This document shows positions 24,966-37,300 of a stretch of DNA of 64,000 bases, one piece after another. The notes under the pieces were generated by a model. That model worked only from the letters and a program-made list of their open reading frames with translations. It did no database searches and was not told the DNA's origin. Location of the stretch: assembly GCA_907165065.1 (NCBI GenBank), contig OU015532.1, forward strand, positions 43,006,839 through 43,070,838. The letters are read 5' to 3'. A program made the position numbers and the translations under genes. Numbering within the stretch: position 1 is the stretch's first letter; every line of letters begins with the position of its first letter. This stretch comes from Caprimulgus europaeus. Taxonomy: Eukaryota > Chordata > Aves > Caprimulgiformes > Caprimulgidae.

Positions 24966-25240
24966 CAGAATCACAAAATCACAGAGTGGTGGGGGTTGGA
25001 AGGGACCTCAGGAGATCATCCAGTCCAACCCCCCTGCCACAGCAGGTTCCCTACACCAGGTTGCACAGGAAAGTGTCCAGGTGGGTTTGAACATCTCCAG
25101 AGATGGAGACCCCACACCCTTTCTGGGCAGCCTGTCCCAGGGCTCTGGCACCCTCACAGAAAAGAAGTTTTTCCTTAAGTTTGTGTGGAACTCCTGGTGT
25201 TCCAATTTTTGCCCATTGCCCCCTTGTCCTGTCACCAGGC
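24966..25240 (-). mobile_element. CR1 LINE 3' fragment, 'gtgccagagccctggg' subfamily
   Basis: On the minus strand it runs from 'gacaagggggcaatgggc' through 'gtgagggtgccagagccctg' to 'ggttggactggatgatctcc' and two octamers (ttttgtgattctg). It belongs to the same subfamily as the copies at 41651, 53359, 54367 and 63432. Just beyond its 5' side, 'cctaccagtatag' is duplicated (25242-25280). Confidence 0.95.
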
Positions 25241-26092
25241 ACCTACCAGTATAGTCAACTCCTACCAGTATAGCCATGGCTACTGGTGCTTCAGTGCCTG
25301 GATTTTTCCCCAGCCTCTCAGCAAGTTCATAGTTGGCATGAAACATCACACAGCTCAAAACATACCAGTTAGGAGCCAAGCTGTCAGTGGAAACCAGCTC
25401 TACCATATGAAGCACTGTTAGATCCCAGTTAGTCAGCTTTCTTCAGTAGGAAACACAAAGCCAGAGATAGCTTGGACAGTTCATCTAGATCTTCAGTTAT
25501 CTGTTCCTTCAAGATCTTTGTCCATAGTTATATCTTGGACCTCTCTTGGTAGTTGTGCTCGTATATCAGTGCAGGGATATGAAGATGTATAGCATCCCCT
25601 ATGCACAGACCTCTTGCAGCTTCACTATTGCCTCTGTCCTACGTCCCCCAAGGAAAACGTCCTTCTGGGATGGCTTCGTGGAAGCAGTACGTTTTGAGCT
25701 GAAAAGTTGGTCTATTTGAAGACTTTTCTACCATTACTTTGAGATGGAGGGAAGGAGGTGACTGGGGGAAGCATCTCCCTGCTGAAATAGCCAACCTGGG
25801 ACAAGGGTTGTGACAGGTTTTATCCCGGCTCTCCAGCCCTGAGGGACTGAGCTCAAACGCTTCGGGCGGTGAGAGGAAACACTCTCACCCCAGCGTTCTG
25901 CGGGCGGGGCAGCCTTACAGGGCCCAACTTCTCCTTTTGCTTCAAAAATAAACGGTCACCGACCCGCTCAGCTCTTGTGACCCCGCCATGAGCACAGCCC
26001 GAGGCCGGCCGGGCCGGGAATCATGGCGGCGGGGCCTGAGGCTCATGGCGGCGGCCGCGGCTCCGCCCTCCTCCGCCCTCACCGCGATGGCG

Positions 26093-26106
26093 GCGCCCCC
26101 TGGCGG
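26093..26106 (-). promoter_or_regulatory. CTCF-like motif, minus orientation
   Basis: GCGCCCCCTGGCGG is the reverse complement of the CTCF core (CCACCAGGGGGCGC type), with one substitution in the CCACC part. It is immediately preceded by an overlapping YY1-like ATGGCGGC (26087-26094), a pairing seen at many vertebrate insulators. Confidence 0.55.
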
Positions 26107-26398
26107 TCGTGCCGGGTGCGGGCAGCTCCGCGCTGCCGCCGCCGCTGCTGTTGCCCGGGCCCGCCCCGTTCATCAGCATCTCCTCGGTGCTGAATACAGT
26201 GACGTTACATACCGGCAGCTTGTACTGTAAATTGAGCAAACTTTCCCACCTCCCCCCAAACAAACCCCACCAACATCGTTTGGGGACGAGAAATAAATTG
26301 GAGGCGGGAATATTTCTCTTTCCTATCATCCAGGGAAACGGGTCCTTCCGTGCAGGTTCCTTTACCGAAACAACCTCGGCGGTGGCAAGGTGGCGGCG

Positions 26399-26503
26399 CG
26401 GACACGGACACGGACTCGGACACGGACACGGACACGGACACGGACACGGACACGGACACGGACACGGACACGGACACGGACACGGACACGGACACGGACA
26501 CGG
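26399..26503. repeat. (CGGACA)n hexamer microsatellite, about 17.5 units
   Basis: A 105-bp near-perfect array with one A-to-T variant (cggactcgg) in the third unit. Because the unit is 6 bp and has no stop in any frame, all six frames stay open across it, coding Asp-Thr, Arg-Thr or Gly-His dipeptides on plus and Ser-Val, Arg-Val or Cys-Pro on minus. This inflates several spurious frames of 130-240 codons. It is CpG-containing and lies inside the CpG island. Confidence 0.95.
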
Positions 26504-26519
26504 CAGCACCGTCCGCCCG

Positions 26520-26533
26520 CCGCCAGGGGGCAG
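26520..26533 (+). promoter_or_regulatory. CTCF-like motif, plus orientation
   Basis: CCGCCAGGGGGCAG fits the CTCF core in the plus direction and starts 16 bp after the hexamer array ends. It is divergent to the motif 427 bp to its left. Confidence 0.55.
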
Positions 26534-26959
26534 CGCCGCCGCGGGTTGGGCGGTGCGCGCCGGCGGCTCGCGTCAGCGCGTGCGGGGAGGAGGCAGCGCG
26601 CGGCCTCATGGCGGCCCGGGGGCTGAGGGAGGCGGCGGGACGGGGTGCGCTGAGCTCTGCGGAGGGACGGGCGGTGACAGCCCCCGGCGGGACAGGCGGG
26701 AGGGGACGGGGTAGCGGCAGCGCTCCCGGCCCGGGGGCCTTCAGGCCCCGGAGATGCGGCCGCTTGGCCGGGGTGAGGCCCCTGCGCCGCCGTCCGCCCC
26801 GCGGCCTGCGCTGTCCCCGCTCGCCCTTTGCCGTCCGTGACCACCCCAGGTGCCTGGCGTGGAGGTGGGCGAGGGCGGCAGCCGAGATGGATCCCTCCTA
26901 CCCCCAGCCCTGCGCCGGTTCTGTGACCCGGGCCCGGCCGCCATTCCTCTCCAGGGGTT

Positions 26960-29900
26960 GCCTCTGCCAGCATCAGGAGAGTGTCACCATCTGTCTCCTG
27001 CTTGCCTTTTCCAAAACCTCCATGCTTCACAAATTGCCATCATTCTCCTCACACACGGCACTCTATACTGTGTAATTTGCCTTTTTTCTTTCTTTCTTTC
27101 TCGTTCCACCGCTCCATTGCTGTTTTCTCCACTCTGAAAAGCAGCAAAGAGTAAGTGGAGTTGAGGTCCAAGAGAGAAGATGAGACCCCTTCAAAAAGTG
27201 AGGAGGGAGAGAGTAAAAATGTAACTTTTCGGCTCTCTTCCCAATTTTTTTGTGTAAAAAACTTGATAGCTGTAGGCTATGCGAGGCTCTGGTCTACATG
27301 CTTCACCAGCACAGGAGGTGGCAGGTGTCAGGACTAGAGCAGCCATCACTAGGTTCCAGCATGGCAAGTTCTGTGTTCCTTTGATTAAGACATTGGGTGC
27401 AAAGGGCCAACCAACCAGCCAATTTTTGGGAAAAAATCCAGAAACAAAAAGGAATTAAAGCAATCCATTCCTTTTGAAGATAAAGGTGAGGTGGCACAAA
27501 TGTCCTCCAAATTGCTGAGCATCTCTGTATTGCCTGTGTTGCGTTTACAGGTCAAATACAGTGTGAAGGCAATGTGATAATCTAACTGCCGAGGCATCTG
27601 GGCTGCGTCAGAAAGACTTGCTGCTCTCTGCATTCTTGGAGCTAAAAGAAAAATCAGTAAGTTGCTGAGTTGAATGCTTCATCCTCTTCCCTCAGAAGTT
27701 TCTGGAGGTGACAGATGTGTCCTCAGGGCCTGTTATTTTAGACACCTCCATGATTTATATATCTCTGCAAGCCTGGTGGGTGGAATTGGATGTCACAGAC
27801 AAGCTGAAAATAACTCATATACTCAGACTCTTGATATCTACTGGCCCATGCAGAAAAACTCTGAGATCCAATTGAATCACATTGTATGTGCCTGGCAGTT
27901 GCATTGCAATGTACAGATGGAGCAATGGTGGGTTAAAGTGAAGTTTAAATGCTCTGTGGAGAGCGCTGGCAAGGACTCTGCAATAACATTGTGCACAGCA
28001 GAACCACCCTGGCTTAGCCCACACGATTATTTTGCTAAGGTCTGCAGTAGCATATGGAGGAAACATTCATCTTTAGAACAATATGTAATTCCCTGTGTGA
28101 TCATGGCACAGAACTGGACAGAATGCCTTTGGCTTCCACAGTGGGAGAGGTTCAGGAGGATACCTGGACAGATGGCCTTGCAGAGCCGTGCTTGAGGTGT
28201 GCCTGGGGTCAGGCCAAGGGGCTTCAAGCCTGCTCCCAGGGTCCTTCTCTTTAGAAGCAACACTCAGTGGGAAAATACAGCTGTGGGACCTTGGAGTCCC
28301 AGTTGTTAATGCCATGTCAGGTATTTTGGGATAGTCTGGTGAAGAGACAAATAAATTTGCTACATCCACACATGCCCAGCACTCCAGAAATAGAAATCGG
28401 GGGGCACTACGGCACGTATGCAGGTACTGGGCTGAAGGCACAGGGTCAGGGCTGAGGCACAAGGGAACATTCTCAGGTGAACTTCTCAAAAGCCAAGGTC
28501 TCTGCTTCTCTCCATGTGTGGAGCCCAGGGAGTTTGACCCAAGGATCCCAGGTTTTCCCCAGTGCAGCCTGCCCTCTTTGGGTACAGCTCCGAGCCGGCG
28601 TTCTCTGGGAGGTGGGAATATTTCCCAAGGCTGGGCCCCTTGTCCATGCCAGCCTGTAGAGGACATGGGGAAGCTGTGCAGAAAGGGCCTGGGCACACTG
28701 GGCCACACCCTGTAGCCAGCAGTAGGACATTCCCAGCCTGCCAAGGCAAACTGCACGAGTGCTGTGCCTCGATTCACAGCCAGATCTCTGGAGTTAAAGT
28801 AGTGAGTGAAGAGGGGCAGAATTTAAACTCCTTGTGAGGAGCTGAAGACAGAACTTGCTGCAGAGGATTCAAACTCGTGGAGGATATTCCCACCTCCAAG
28901 GAGCATGTATCTCCTGGAGTTTCCTGTCAGAGTTTCTGCCCTAGCACAGCCTTGGCACGTGTCATTTCTGCATTTAAAGCTTTTTTTTTTTTTTCTTTCT
29001 CCCCCAAAATCACCTGCAGGTATTTGTTTCCACTTACCCAAGTGCTTCCCAAACACTGGGCTTAACCTCAGTGTTGTCTCTAGTCCCCTCTGAGAACCAG
29101 TGTGATGACTCAGCCCTCCTGAGGCCTAACCCAGTGCTTTCATCCAGGAATCGTTCAACCTGCCCCTGTAATTGGTCCGAGATTATTGGGATTCAGTGCA
29201 CACACCTTTCCCTTTCTTCAAGGCTGCGTGACTTCCAGCCTTGCACCTCCCAACCTCCCTGTCCCTGTGGTTGCTTGCTGTTTTTTTTCCTTCTTTTAAA
29301 TCTCTCTACCACCAAGTGTTGCACAAGGTGATACTTTTGGATGTATGGTGGAGGGGACAGGGGACATCCATCCTGCTCTCACAGGTCCCTTTAGAAAAAC
29401 ATTCTTTAAATGCCCACAAAGATTTAAGCCAAAAAGTTTTCATTTTTTAAGCTGATGAACAAATAATTTGTCCAGAGTAAAAATATTTGTGCTGATAATG
29501 GTGCTGTGCCCTAAGGGAATTCACTTGCCTATTGTATATTTATATTACTGGACTTCCCTGCTTGCAGATACCGGTGTAGTGATATCCCGTGTTGTATCCT
29601 GGTTGGAGACCCACAGCCCCACTCTTGCAGGAGGCAAATGCCACATCTTTGGAAAACTAGTGGGGGGAAAATTTAAGTGGCATAGCAGGAGTAGAACCTA
29701 AGGCTTTATGGTGGTTCACTATTACCCAGCACATTTTGGACTTGTCTGTCCAAAATTTGGGATGACATCAGTGGGATAAGTGGTATAAAATTGCCATTCT
29801 GTCCTGGAAGATGTTAGAACCATTTGCTCTCACTGTGTCTTGTATGTCACCGTACAGGAGTGTGGCAGCAACTCCTCTGATCTTCAGCCTGTTGTTGTAG

Positions 29901-32900
29901 TGGAAAAAAGTTAGTTGTTGGTTTGTTTTTATAAAAGGCCTCCCAGTTCTCCTGTCAGTAGTTGCAGTCCAGGAAACTCTGTGTTTATTAAGCACTGTGC
30001 AAATTTGCAGCTCTCTATAAATGTAAAATCAATAGCAATGATAACAGCAGCAAAGTGCTTAGGCCAGCTCTGCTAATAACCCAGGACTGCTAACTTCGTG
30101 ATAAGGTCACTTGCTTTACACAGGCACCTCCTCTCCATGTGAAAACGTGAGCAGAACAGAAGATACCTGTGTTCTCTGACAAGAAAGGAAACACTGAAAA
30201 CTTGTGATTTTCAGCAGGTGAAGATGGCAGGCAAGGACCTGAGGGACTCTCTTAAAATCTATTGTGGGGGCCTTAACCCCTCCATGGAGGGCTGCAAACA
30301 CACACTTCCTCTTCTAGGAAATTAATGTCTTGGGAAGCAACTCACAACATTCTGTGATTCCATGATCTCCTTGTTGATGGTGTCCTCTTTTTTTGTCCCT
30401 TCTCACCAGTACACGAGAAAGGGGAAGCACACAAAAGACGAGTGAGCAAAACTGTGTTTCTGGAGGATGAACAGAGTGATGAGACAATGGTTTCTGTGCT
30501 TGGCTCCTCTGAGCTCTGGCCTCCATCAGCTGCTCTTAGTAGGACAAAGCCCAGGCAGTCTCTGGGGCTCACAGCAGGGGTCACCCAGGGTGTGTTGGGA
30601 CCACGCTTCCAGCTCTGCCCAGGTGTCCTGCAGCTCTGCTCCCTCCTTTACCTTCCACTGTGGTGATTCCCTTGAGGGTGGAAGTGCTGCAGGCAGCTCT
30701 GGTTGGCTCCGTGCAGTGCGCTCCTCTTCCACCAGGTCCCCTTTAATCCTGGTTTAGGGTTCCCAGATGGTTTACCACCATCCATCTGGCCTCTGTCATG
30801 ACCTCCCCACAGAGTCCACTGATAGATATGAGACCCCAGAAGTAATCCCTTCCCTCCTCCTGCCCACCTCAGCCAGTGAACCCGGCTTTATCTTGCTCAA
30901 TCCACCATCACCTTTGGGCTTTTTCTTTGCCGTGCTTCTACAGTAAATCAAGTCCATCTGCACATCAGTTCCCTTCTGTTTTATTCTTCCCTGACCTCTG
31001 CTTCCTAACCTATCCCTAGGTCCAGTGACCTTCAGCACAGGAAGAATCCTCCTTCAGCGCTTATCCCAAAGGTGGCACTCCCACTGTTAAATAACAATCA
31101 TACAGCAACAATCACCAGAGGGCTGGCAGGGACGTCAGGAAGTCTCTGAAGCCATCCCCCCCTCTCCGAGGTGGAGTCACTCCAGAGCAGTGCCTGACCC
31201 GTGTGTGAAATGCTTCTGGGGCCGGGATGCTGCAGCCTCCCCAGCAGCCCCCTGCGGCCCAGGGACCTTCCTGGGAAAAAAACCAAACCCTTTCTTAAGC
31301 GCAGCCTAAATCTTTCCTCCTGCAAATCAGGCTGATTATTACTTGTCCTACTTCTGGTGGATCTGGAGAAGAACTGATCCCAGTCTGCCTTACAGCAACT
31401 TTTTATATAATAGCAAGACAGCTTTTAGAGTAACTGAAAAAAAGAGGCGTTTGCTCACTTGCAAAGTCAGGAAATTCCCTGCCAATGGACATTCTTTGTC
31501 GGTGATCCTTTGCCAGCATAGGCTGAGCACTAAGCCCCACAATCTGCATTTTCCTTTTGAATTACTCCCACAAAATAAACCAAATATCACATCCAAGGAG
31601 ATTTATTACATCCCTTCCAAGGGCGAAGCATTCCTCAGCTACATTCCACTTCTGTCTTTTGTGCTTAGGAAAGGGGAAAAAAATCTCTGTGATGCCTCTG
31701 GATCCCACCCCTCGAGGGCTTCTGTCGTTAATAAAGCCGAGCAGCTGGAGCCAGATTTGTCAGACTAGCCCTGAATGGCTGGCTGGCTCCTGCTGCAAGA
31801 GCAGCACCCTCGGAGCAGCCCTAGGATTCCTGCCTCTGCTAGGAGATTAATAACTCGTGGCACCACGTTTCCTCAGTAAAAACACCTTTTGTTGTTCCCA
31901 GTGACACCCTACCCGCATGGCAAGCAGCTGCCAGAGTGGATCTTCTCACTTCCGAGCTGCTCTGGCTTCTCCTGCCTCTGCATGATGCAAGACTTTGCAA
32001 TGCTTGTTGGGAGCTCAGACGTGCTCTCCGGGACTCTCTGCCTGAAGCGATTGCTCTCTCCAGGCTCTGCAGCGAAGTTTTTATCCAGATGTGTAAAGGA
32101 GGATGTGTACAGAGGGAAGGCAGGGAGGTGAAACCTCTGTTGTGTTATCCGAGTTTAATTAAGCTTTTCCTTAGACAGTGGCTAATTGATTGACCCCAGG
32201 ACTGCAAAAAGGAGCAAATTTACTGGAGCTCATTGAAAGAGCAGAGTTTGGAATTTGATTTTTTTTTTTTTTAATTTCATAGAATAATACCTTTGGCTGA
32301 TGTCTTGCTGACTGATAGCAGTGAAACAAACACTACCCAGCAAATGTTGGTAGGTGGATTTGGCTTTTTAAATCCAAAAAGTGGCAAGTCCTCACATCAT
32401 CGTGCCCCTGGCCACCATTTACAGGTATCGCTTACCTGGAGCTCTGACAGTACTTCCTGCCCCAGCCTGGGCTGTGCTAATTACCCTGTAGTCTCTGCCA
32501 GTGGGTCTCAAATCCATTTTGTTTTCACAGGCTTCAAAAGCATTTAACAAAATCAACCAAAAAAACCTTCCCCAAACCATAAAATCAGTTTACCCACCAT
32601 AAAATGCAGCCACTGCAGACGTGGGTGAGGCCAGATCTGCAGCAGCACAAGGCAACTCCCCAACACAACTGCATAGAGTGTGGAGAAGGGGAAAAGATGT
32701 CCAAGGGGAGCTGCAGGAGGAATGAAGGGAAGAGGACCATCCCCTCCCAAACACCTGGGACATTGACTTTACCAAAAATGCTGAGATCATTTCCAGGCTG
32801 ATGGTGTTCAGATCTGTCTTGTCCAATGGAACCCCCACCCAGAGCCACATACAGCACAGAGCAGGGGTTCAGGCTCCAACTGAGTGACAGATGCCTTCTT

Positions 32901-34565
32901 CTCACATACTTGCAGCTCAGGGCTCTGTTTCCAGGTCAGCTTTTTGTTGATGAGGTTTGACACAACAAAAGCTCACCCTGTCAGGACTGAGACCTGACCA
33001 GTGTACAGAAGAGACTACAGGAAGATAAGGTGTGCAGAACAGTGTGGAAGCAGTATGCATACCTGAAGATGAAGGAGACCATCAGCAGCCACTGGCCAGG
33101 TGACAGAAGGCTATTAAAAGGTCAGCTTCCACAACCAGCCCAGCCAAAGCTACTTGTGTCACTTGAAGCCAATTCACTGTGGCTCCAGTCAGCCCTAAAA
33201 CCATTTCAGCTGGACTTTAGAGCTATTTAGAGCACAGAGGAAAAGCCTTAGTGTGTAGCAAACTGGCAAAGTTGTGTGAGCATTCCAGGTGTGAGGTGTT
33301 GATGTGGATTTGAAGTTTCTCCTGTCAGCTTGTAAATTGCTTCCCTTTTTTTTTTTTTTCCTCACTAGGACTGACTGATGTCCTATTCCCTCCTCTCCAT
33401 CCTCAAAGAAGATGCTTGTCTCTTCTCTTCTGAAGAGGTTTCTGTGTGTTCTGGGAAGTTTCGCAGGGATTTGATGGAGCTGTCAGCTGAGCAGCAACAT
33501 GGACAAGTGACTTCTATCCTACGTGGTTTGCACTGTGAGCACATCTCTGGAGTTGTGTCTGCCTGTTGCTGTCCTAGTCTTATTTACTTTTAGGCCCTTC
33601 AGAGCACTTCAGAGTTGCTTTTCTGTCTCTTCTGTTTAGAAAATACTTATCAACAGTGAGAGTTTACAGGGAAGTCCCAGTTTTCATACCATGTTTGAAA
33701 GACACTGGTTTGTTGGGTCTCTGGGTTTAGGTAGTGGCTGCAAGACTCGGTCCCTAGGTGTAGCTATGAGGAAGAGGGACTGCCACTGCCTCTGTGGTGA
33801 AATGACACTTGTCAGCAAGAACTGACCCTCCAGAAGGTGCTGCTGAGCAAACAGAGGAGGAAGAGTGTCTCCTCTCTGGAGCACATGGACTTCCCTGTCC
33901 TGAGGACAGTTGTGACCCTCACAACCCTCCCCCCTACTGCTTGCTCTGTCTGCTTCTTTCTCTTTCTTCTTTTCCTCCCTCCTCAACCACACCCACTATT
34001 TAACCATTTAGATATAAAAATAAAAAATACAAAAAACCACCCAACCCACTAGACAGAGGGTTTGCTAAAAAGGGGTAATTTTAAAAGCAAGTCTTTGAGG
34101 TCAGCGTGTAATTGTAACATTGGGACTATGTGGTCCAAGACAAAAATAATCCACTGGGTATCTGGTCAAGGAGGAGAGGATGGCAGCCTGCAGTCAAGGA
34201 AGAGGGATTTAAATGGGATTGATCAGATGGCAAAAGACCAGGCAAAACTGCTTGCTGGCACCAGGACTAATATTTGTGTAGGATACTGCAAGATTTTCTG
34301 TCTGTGATGGGATTGTGAGAGCTGCTGTTCAGGGTCACAGACTCCTTTGGTTGGTAGCCCTGCCACTGCCAGGGGCTGTCACTGGGTGCTTCCCAGGAAT
34401 TTAATGGTCTTCTGCAGAAATACAGATATGATGTGAAGTATATTTATATATTAACCTGCTCATGAGGAACATTTCTAGTTTGGTCTGGAGTTCAGGGTGC
34501 TGAGGTGTTTTAATGGTTCTCTTATTTTCAATCCCTTGCATTCAGGTACTTTATGAAAACCTGTT
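26960..34565. other. Intergenic, no gene or dispersed repeat recognised
   Basis: About 7.6 kb of mixed-composition DNA. I see homopolymer T runs at about 28981-28995 and 32258-32272 but no CR1, LTR or exon with coding bias. A CTCF-like core (GCAGCCCCCTGCGGCC) at 31244-31259 is weaker than the pair at 26 kb. A lone 'attctgtgattcc' at 30348 is too short to call as CR1. Confidence 0.5.
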
Positions 34566-35015
34566 TTATAGAATCACAGACTGGTTTGGGTTGGAAGGGA
34601 CCTTAAAGCTCATCCAGTTCCAGCCCCCCTGCCATCAGCAGGGACACCTTCCACCAGACCAGGTTGCTCAAAGCCTCATCCAGCCTGGCCTTGAACACTT
34701 CCAGGGAGGAGCAGCCACAGCTTCTCTGGGCAACCTGGGCCAGTGTCTCACCACCCTCACAGCAAAGAATTTCTTCCTAATACCTAATCTAAACCTCCCC
34801 TCTTCCAGTTTAAAGCCATTTCCCCTTGTTCTGTCATTAACTGTCCTTGTCCAAAGTCCTTCCCCACCCTTCCTGGAGCCCCTTCAGGTACTGGGAGGCC
34901 GCTGGAAAGTCTCCCTGGAGCCTTCTCTTCTCCAGGCTGAACAGCCCCAACTCTCTCAGCCTGTCCTCACAGCAGAGCTGCTCCAGCCCTTGGATCATCT
35001 TCGTCTTCTTCAAAG
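34566..35015 (-). mobile_element. CR1 LINE 3' fragment
   Basis: On the minus strand it includes 'ctgctgtgaggacaggctga' then 'gagagttggggctgttcagc', 'cctggagaagagaaggctcc', a 3' UTR with 'gaaattctttgctgtgaggg', and the terminus 'ggatgagctttaaggtccct' followed by one ctgtgattct octamer. Non-coding relic. Confidence 0.93.
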
Positions 35016-36977
35016 GGATCGTGGGGCTGAGCCATGCCCTTCCCTGTGTGGTGTAACAGGGGATGTTTTCACTCCTATAAATGTTGGATCCTTTTCTCAC
35101 AGTTCCTTCTCAGTTATAACTGACAGCAATAAGTTATGTGGGACAATCATGTCATATATTTTAACCAGTGTTTCCTCTAGTGCATTTTAAGTGAATGCCT
35201 GAGTATCTCTGCTGTCTGCTAGCCCTGAGAGTGCAACACAGGAGAACCTCACCACAGTGCTGGTTTTCTTTATCCTTCTGGTGAGAGACAGTGGCAGCCC
35301 TCATCACTCGGAAATAATGATGCTAATTCCTGTACTGGGGCAAAGCACCAACTGTCCACAGAGGATGGTGATTTTCCAAGCCCCAGAGGTGGCACGGGTA
35401 GGACACCAAACAGCCTTTCATCTCTGTTGTTCCTCAGACTGAGTTGCTTTCATGTTTGCTCCCAGATGAAAGCACCATAAAAATCAGTTTTACTGTGAGA
35501 GAAGTTAAGTGTAAGAGGAGGGAGCACGCCTGGACGTTGATGCCAACGGCTGGGGGTATAGAGCTGTACCTGAATTGATGCCACTTGTGTTTTCCTTCCA
35601 AGATGCTCAGCCATCAGCTCTCCAAGCTTTTACCACAGTTCACTATTTCCCCTTCTCAAACCACTGCCTGTGCATGAAAAGGATTTATTTTTAATCAGAG
35701 ACCAGTGCTGGTTGCAGGGGTCTTTACTTTGTGACCTTCAATTCTGTTTCTAGGAGGAGACAGTGGGTTTCGGTACCTTCTTGCTGTGGCTGTCTCTGGG
35801 TCAGCCCTTCCCAGAACAGATGCCACTGATGCAGGAGGACTTGCTGCCTCCCCTTTATTTAAGTGCTGGTTACACAGCTCCACCAGGATCCATTGCAGTC
35901 GTAAACCACGCTCAAGGGATGAGCAATTTAGGGTTTGGAGTCATTGTGGACCAGCCCTGGAGACCTCATGCGATTGTTTTTCATCTCTCTTACACCCACA
36001 GTTTTGCTAGATTAGAGTGGCTGCAGAACCCAGAGAGTTTATGACTTGAATTTGGGTTGGGAAAGACACAGAACAGAAAGGAATTTGTGTTGTTAAATTA
36101 GATTTCTGAGATTTCAGTGATTTGTCATGGAAATGTGGCTCAATCTATGCAGTCATAAAAATGTTTCACATGTTCAAAGTCTTCTCATGCTATTAAGTTC
36201 CCTGATGTGCCAGGGCACAGTGACTGTAGGAGGTAAGGTTAATTGCAAATCAGCTGTGGTAGAAAAATGGCTTGGCACCCCAACTAGGGAAGCATTAAAC
36301 CTGCAAAATGAGGATTAACCTGAAGACCACTCCCCAGTCCGAGTGATCTGTGTGAGAACATGGGATTCTTGGCTCATGTTGTTTTCTGCCCCTTCTAAAG
36401 TGTCCAGTGGGGTATGTACCGCTTCTTGGTGCAGCTCAGGTCAGCAGGAGAACACCCAGGAACCTCCCCACATGCCTTGTGCTCCCCCACAACCCAAAAT
36501 GAAAACTGTAATTCAGAGCTCAGTCAATGGGGGTGGTCTAAAAATAATAGGATTGCAACCAGTAAATGATGGTTTCATAGGTTTGCCCGCCGGTGTCATA
36601 GCCAGGGGGGTGCATTTTCAGCCGCTCCCCTGCAACCAGCAGAAGTCACCTAAGAAAAGAGCCGGAGGGGTGAGAAGTTTCCACATTCCCAGGACTCCAG
36701 GTGCTCAGGCTTTAAGAAAACCACTGAATTCCCTGAGATGGCTGGAGAAAGAAAGATCTGGCAAGGCTGTTAGCCCCGTTTGCCACACAAACCAGAACCT
36801 CTCATTTCTCTTGTGCATCAGTGGATGCGAGAGATGCGCAGGCGCGGTGCTGCAGGCGGTGAGTTCCTGAGGTCTTCACAGAGCCTTTTCCTTAGTGCTG
36901 CTGCCTTTGGGTGTGTTTCATGCTTCACGTTTTGGGCTGCTGCCATACTCAAGCTCTCGATGAATCAAGAGCTGTAG
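35016..36977. other. Intergenic, no gene seen
   Basis: Mixed composition with no repeat family or exon recognised. Frames are short and unlike known proteins. Confidence 0.5.
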
Positions 36978-37268
36978 AGGACATCTCTTCTCCTGGGTAA
37001 CGGGTGACAGAATGAGAGGAAATGGCCTCAAGTTGCACCAGGGCAGGTTTAGGTTAGATATGAGGAAAAATTTCTTCACAGAAAGGGCAGTCAAACATTG
37101 GAACAGGCTGCCCAGGGAGGTGGTGGAGTCACCTTCCCTGGAGGTATTTAAAAGATGGGTAGATGAGGTGCTTAGGGACATGGTTTAGAGGTGGAGTTGG
37201 TAGTGTTGGGTTAATGGTTGGACTTGATGATCTTAAAGGTCTTTGCCAACCTCTATGATTCCATGACA
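36978..37268 (+). mobile_element. CR1 LINE 3' fragment, 'ggcctcaagttgc' subfamily
   Basis: Carries 'gagaggaaatggcctcaagt', 'atgaggaaaaatttcttcac', 'aggctgcccagggaggtggt' and the 3' end 'ggttggacttgatgatctta' with a ctatgattcc octamer. Same subfamily as the copies at 43739 and 45936. Confidence 0.93.
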
Positions 37269-37273
37269 TGGCA

Positions 37274-37300
37274 GCACCAAAGGGACCATGCTCAGCATGC
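37274..37300 (+). repeat. 27-bp exact repeat, copy 1
   Basis: The 27 bases beginning gcaccaaagggacc and ending agcatgc recur without mismatch at 39751-39777. Flanks differ on both sides. This copy starts 6 bp after a CR1 tail. Confidence 0.8.

Larger units (their letters stand above)
25860..26960. promoter_or_regulatory. Isolated intergenic CpG island with CTCF-like and YY1-like motifs
   Basis: About 1.1 kb of CpG-dense DNA lies roughly midway between the two gene islands. It carries four copies of ATGGCGGC (YY1-like) at 26023, 26045, 26087 and 26608. Two CTCF-like cores in opposite orientation lie at 26093-26106 and 26520-26533, a CRE-like TGACGTTAC at 26200-26208, and a hexamer array between the CTCF-like cores. 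Frames here are compositional and match no protein I know. It could be the promoter of an unannotated non-coding RNA, an insulator, or both. Confidence 0.6.

Noticed and set aside
26350-27075. Open frames of 130-241 codons around the hexamer array, including one containing an NVTVFSTEEM-like stretch on the minus strand
   Set aside because: The array has no stop in any frame, so it joins neighbouring short open stretches artificially. I could not match any part to a known protein.
30345-30372. Possible CR1 tail (acattctgtgattccatgat)
   Set aside because: Only the octamer-like tail is present; the conserved ggatgatctcctgaggtccctt block is missing upstream, so it is too short to call.
31244-31259. 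Third CTCF-like core (GCAGCCCCCTGCGGCC)
   Set aside because: The match is weaker than the pair at 26 kb and lies outside any CpG island, so it is not called as a site.
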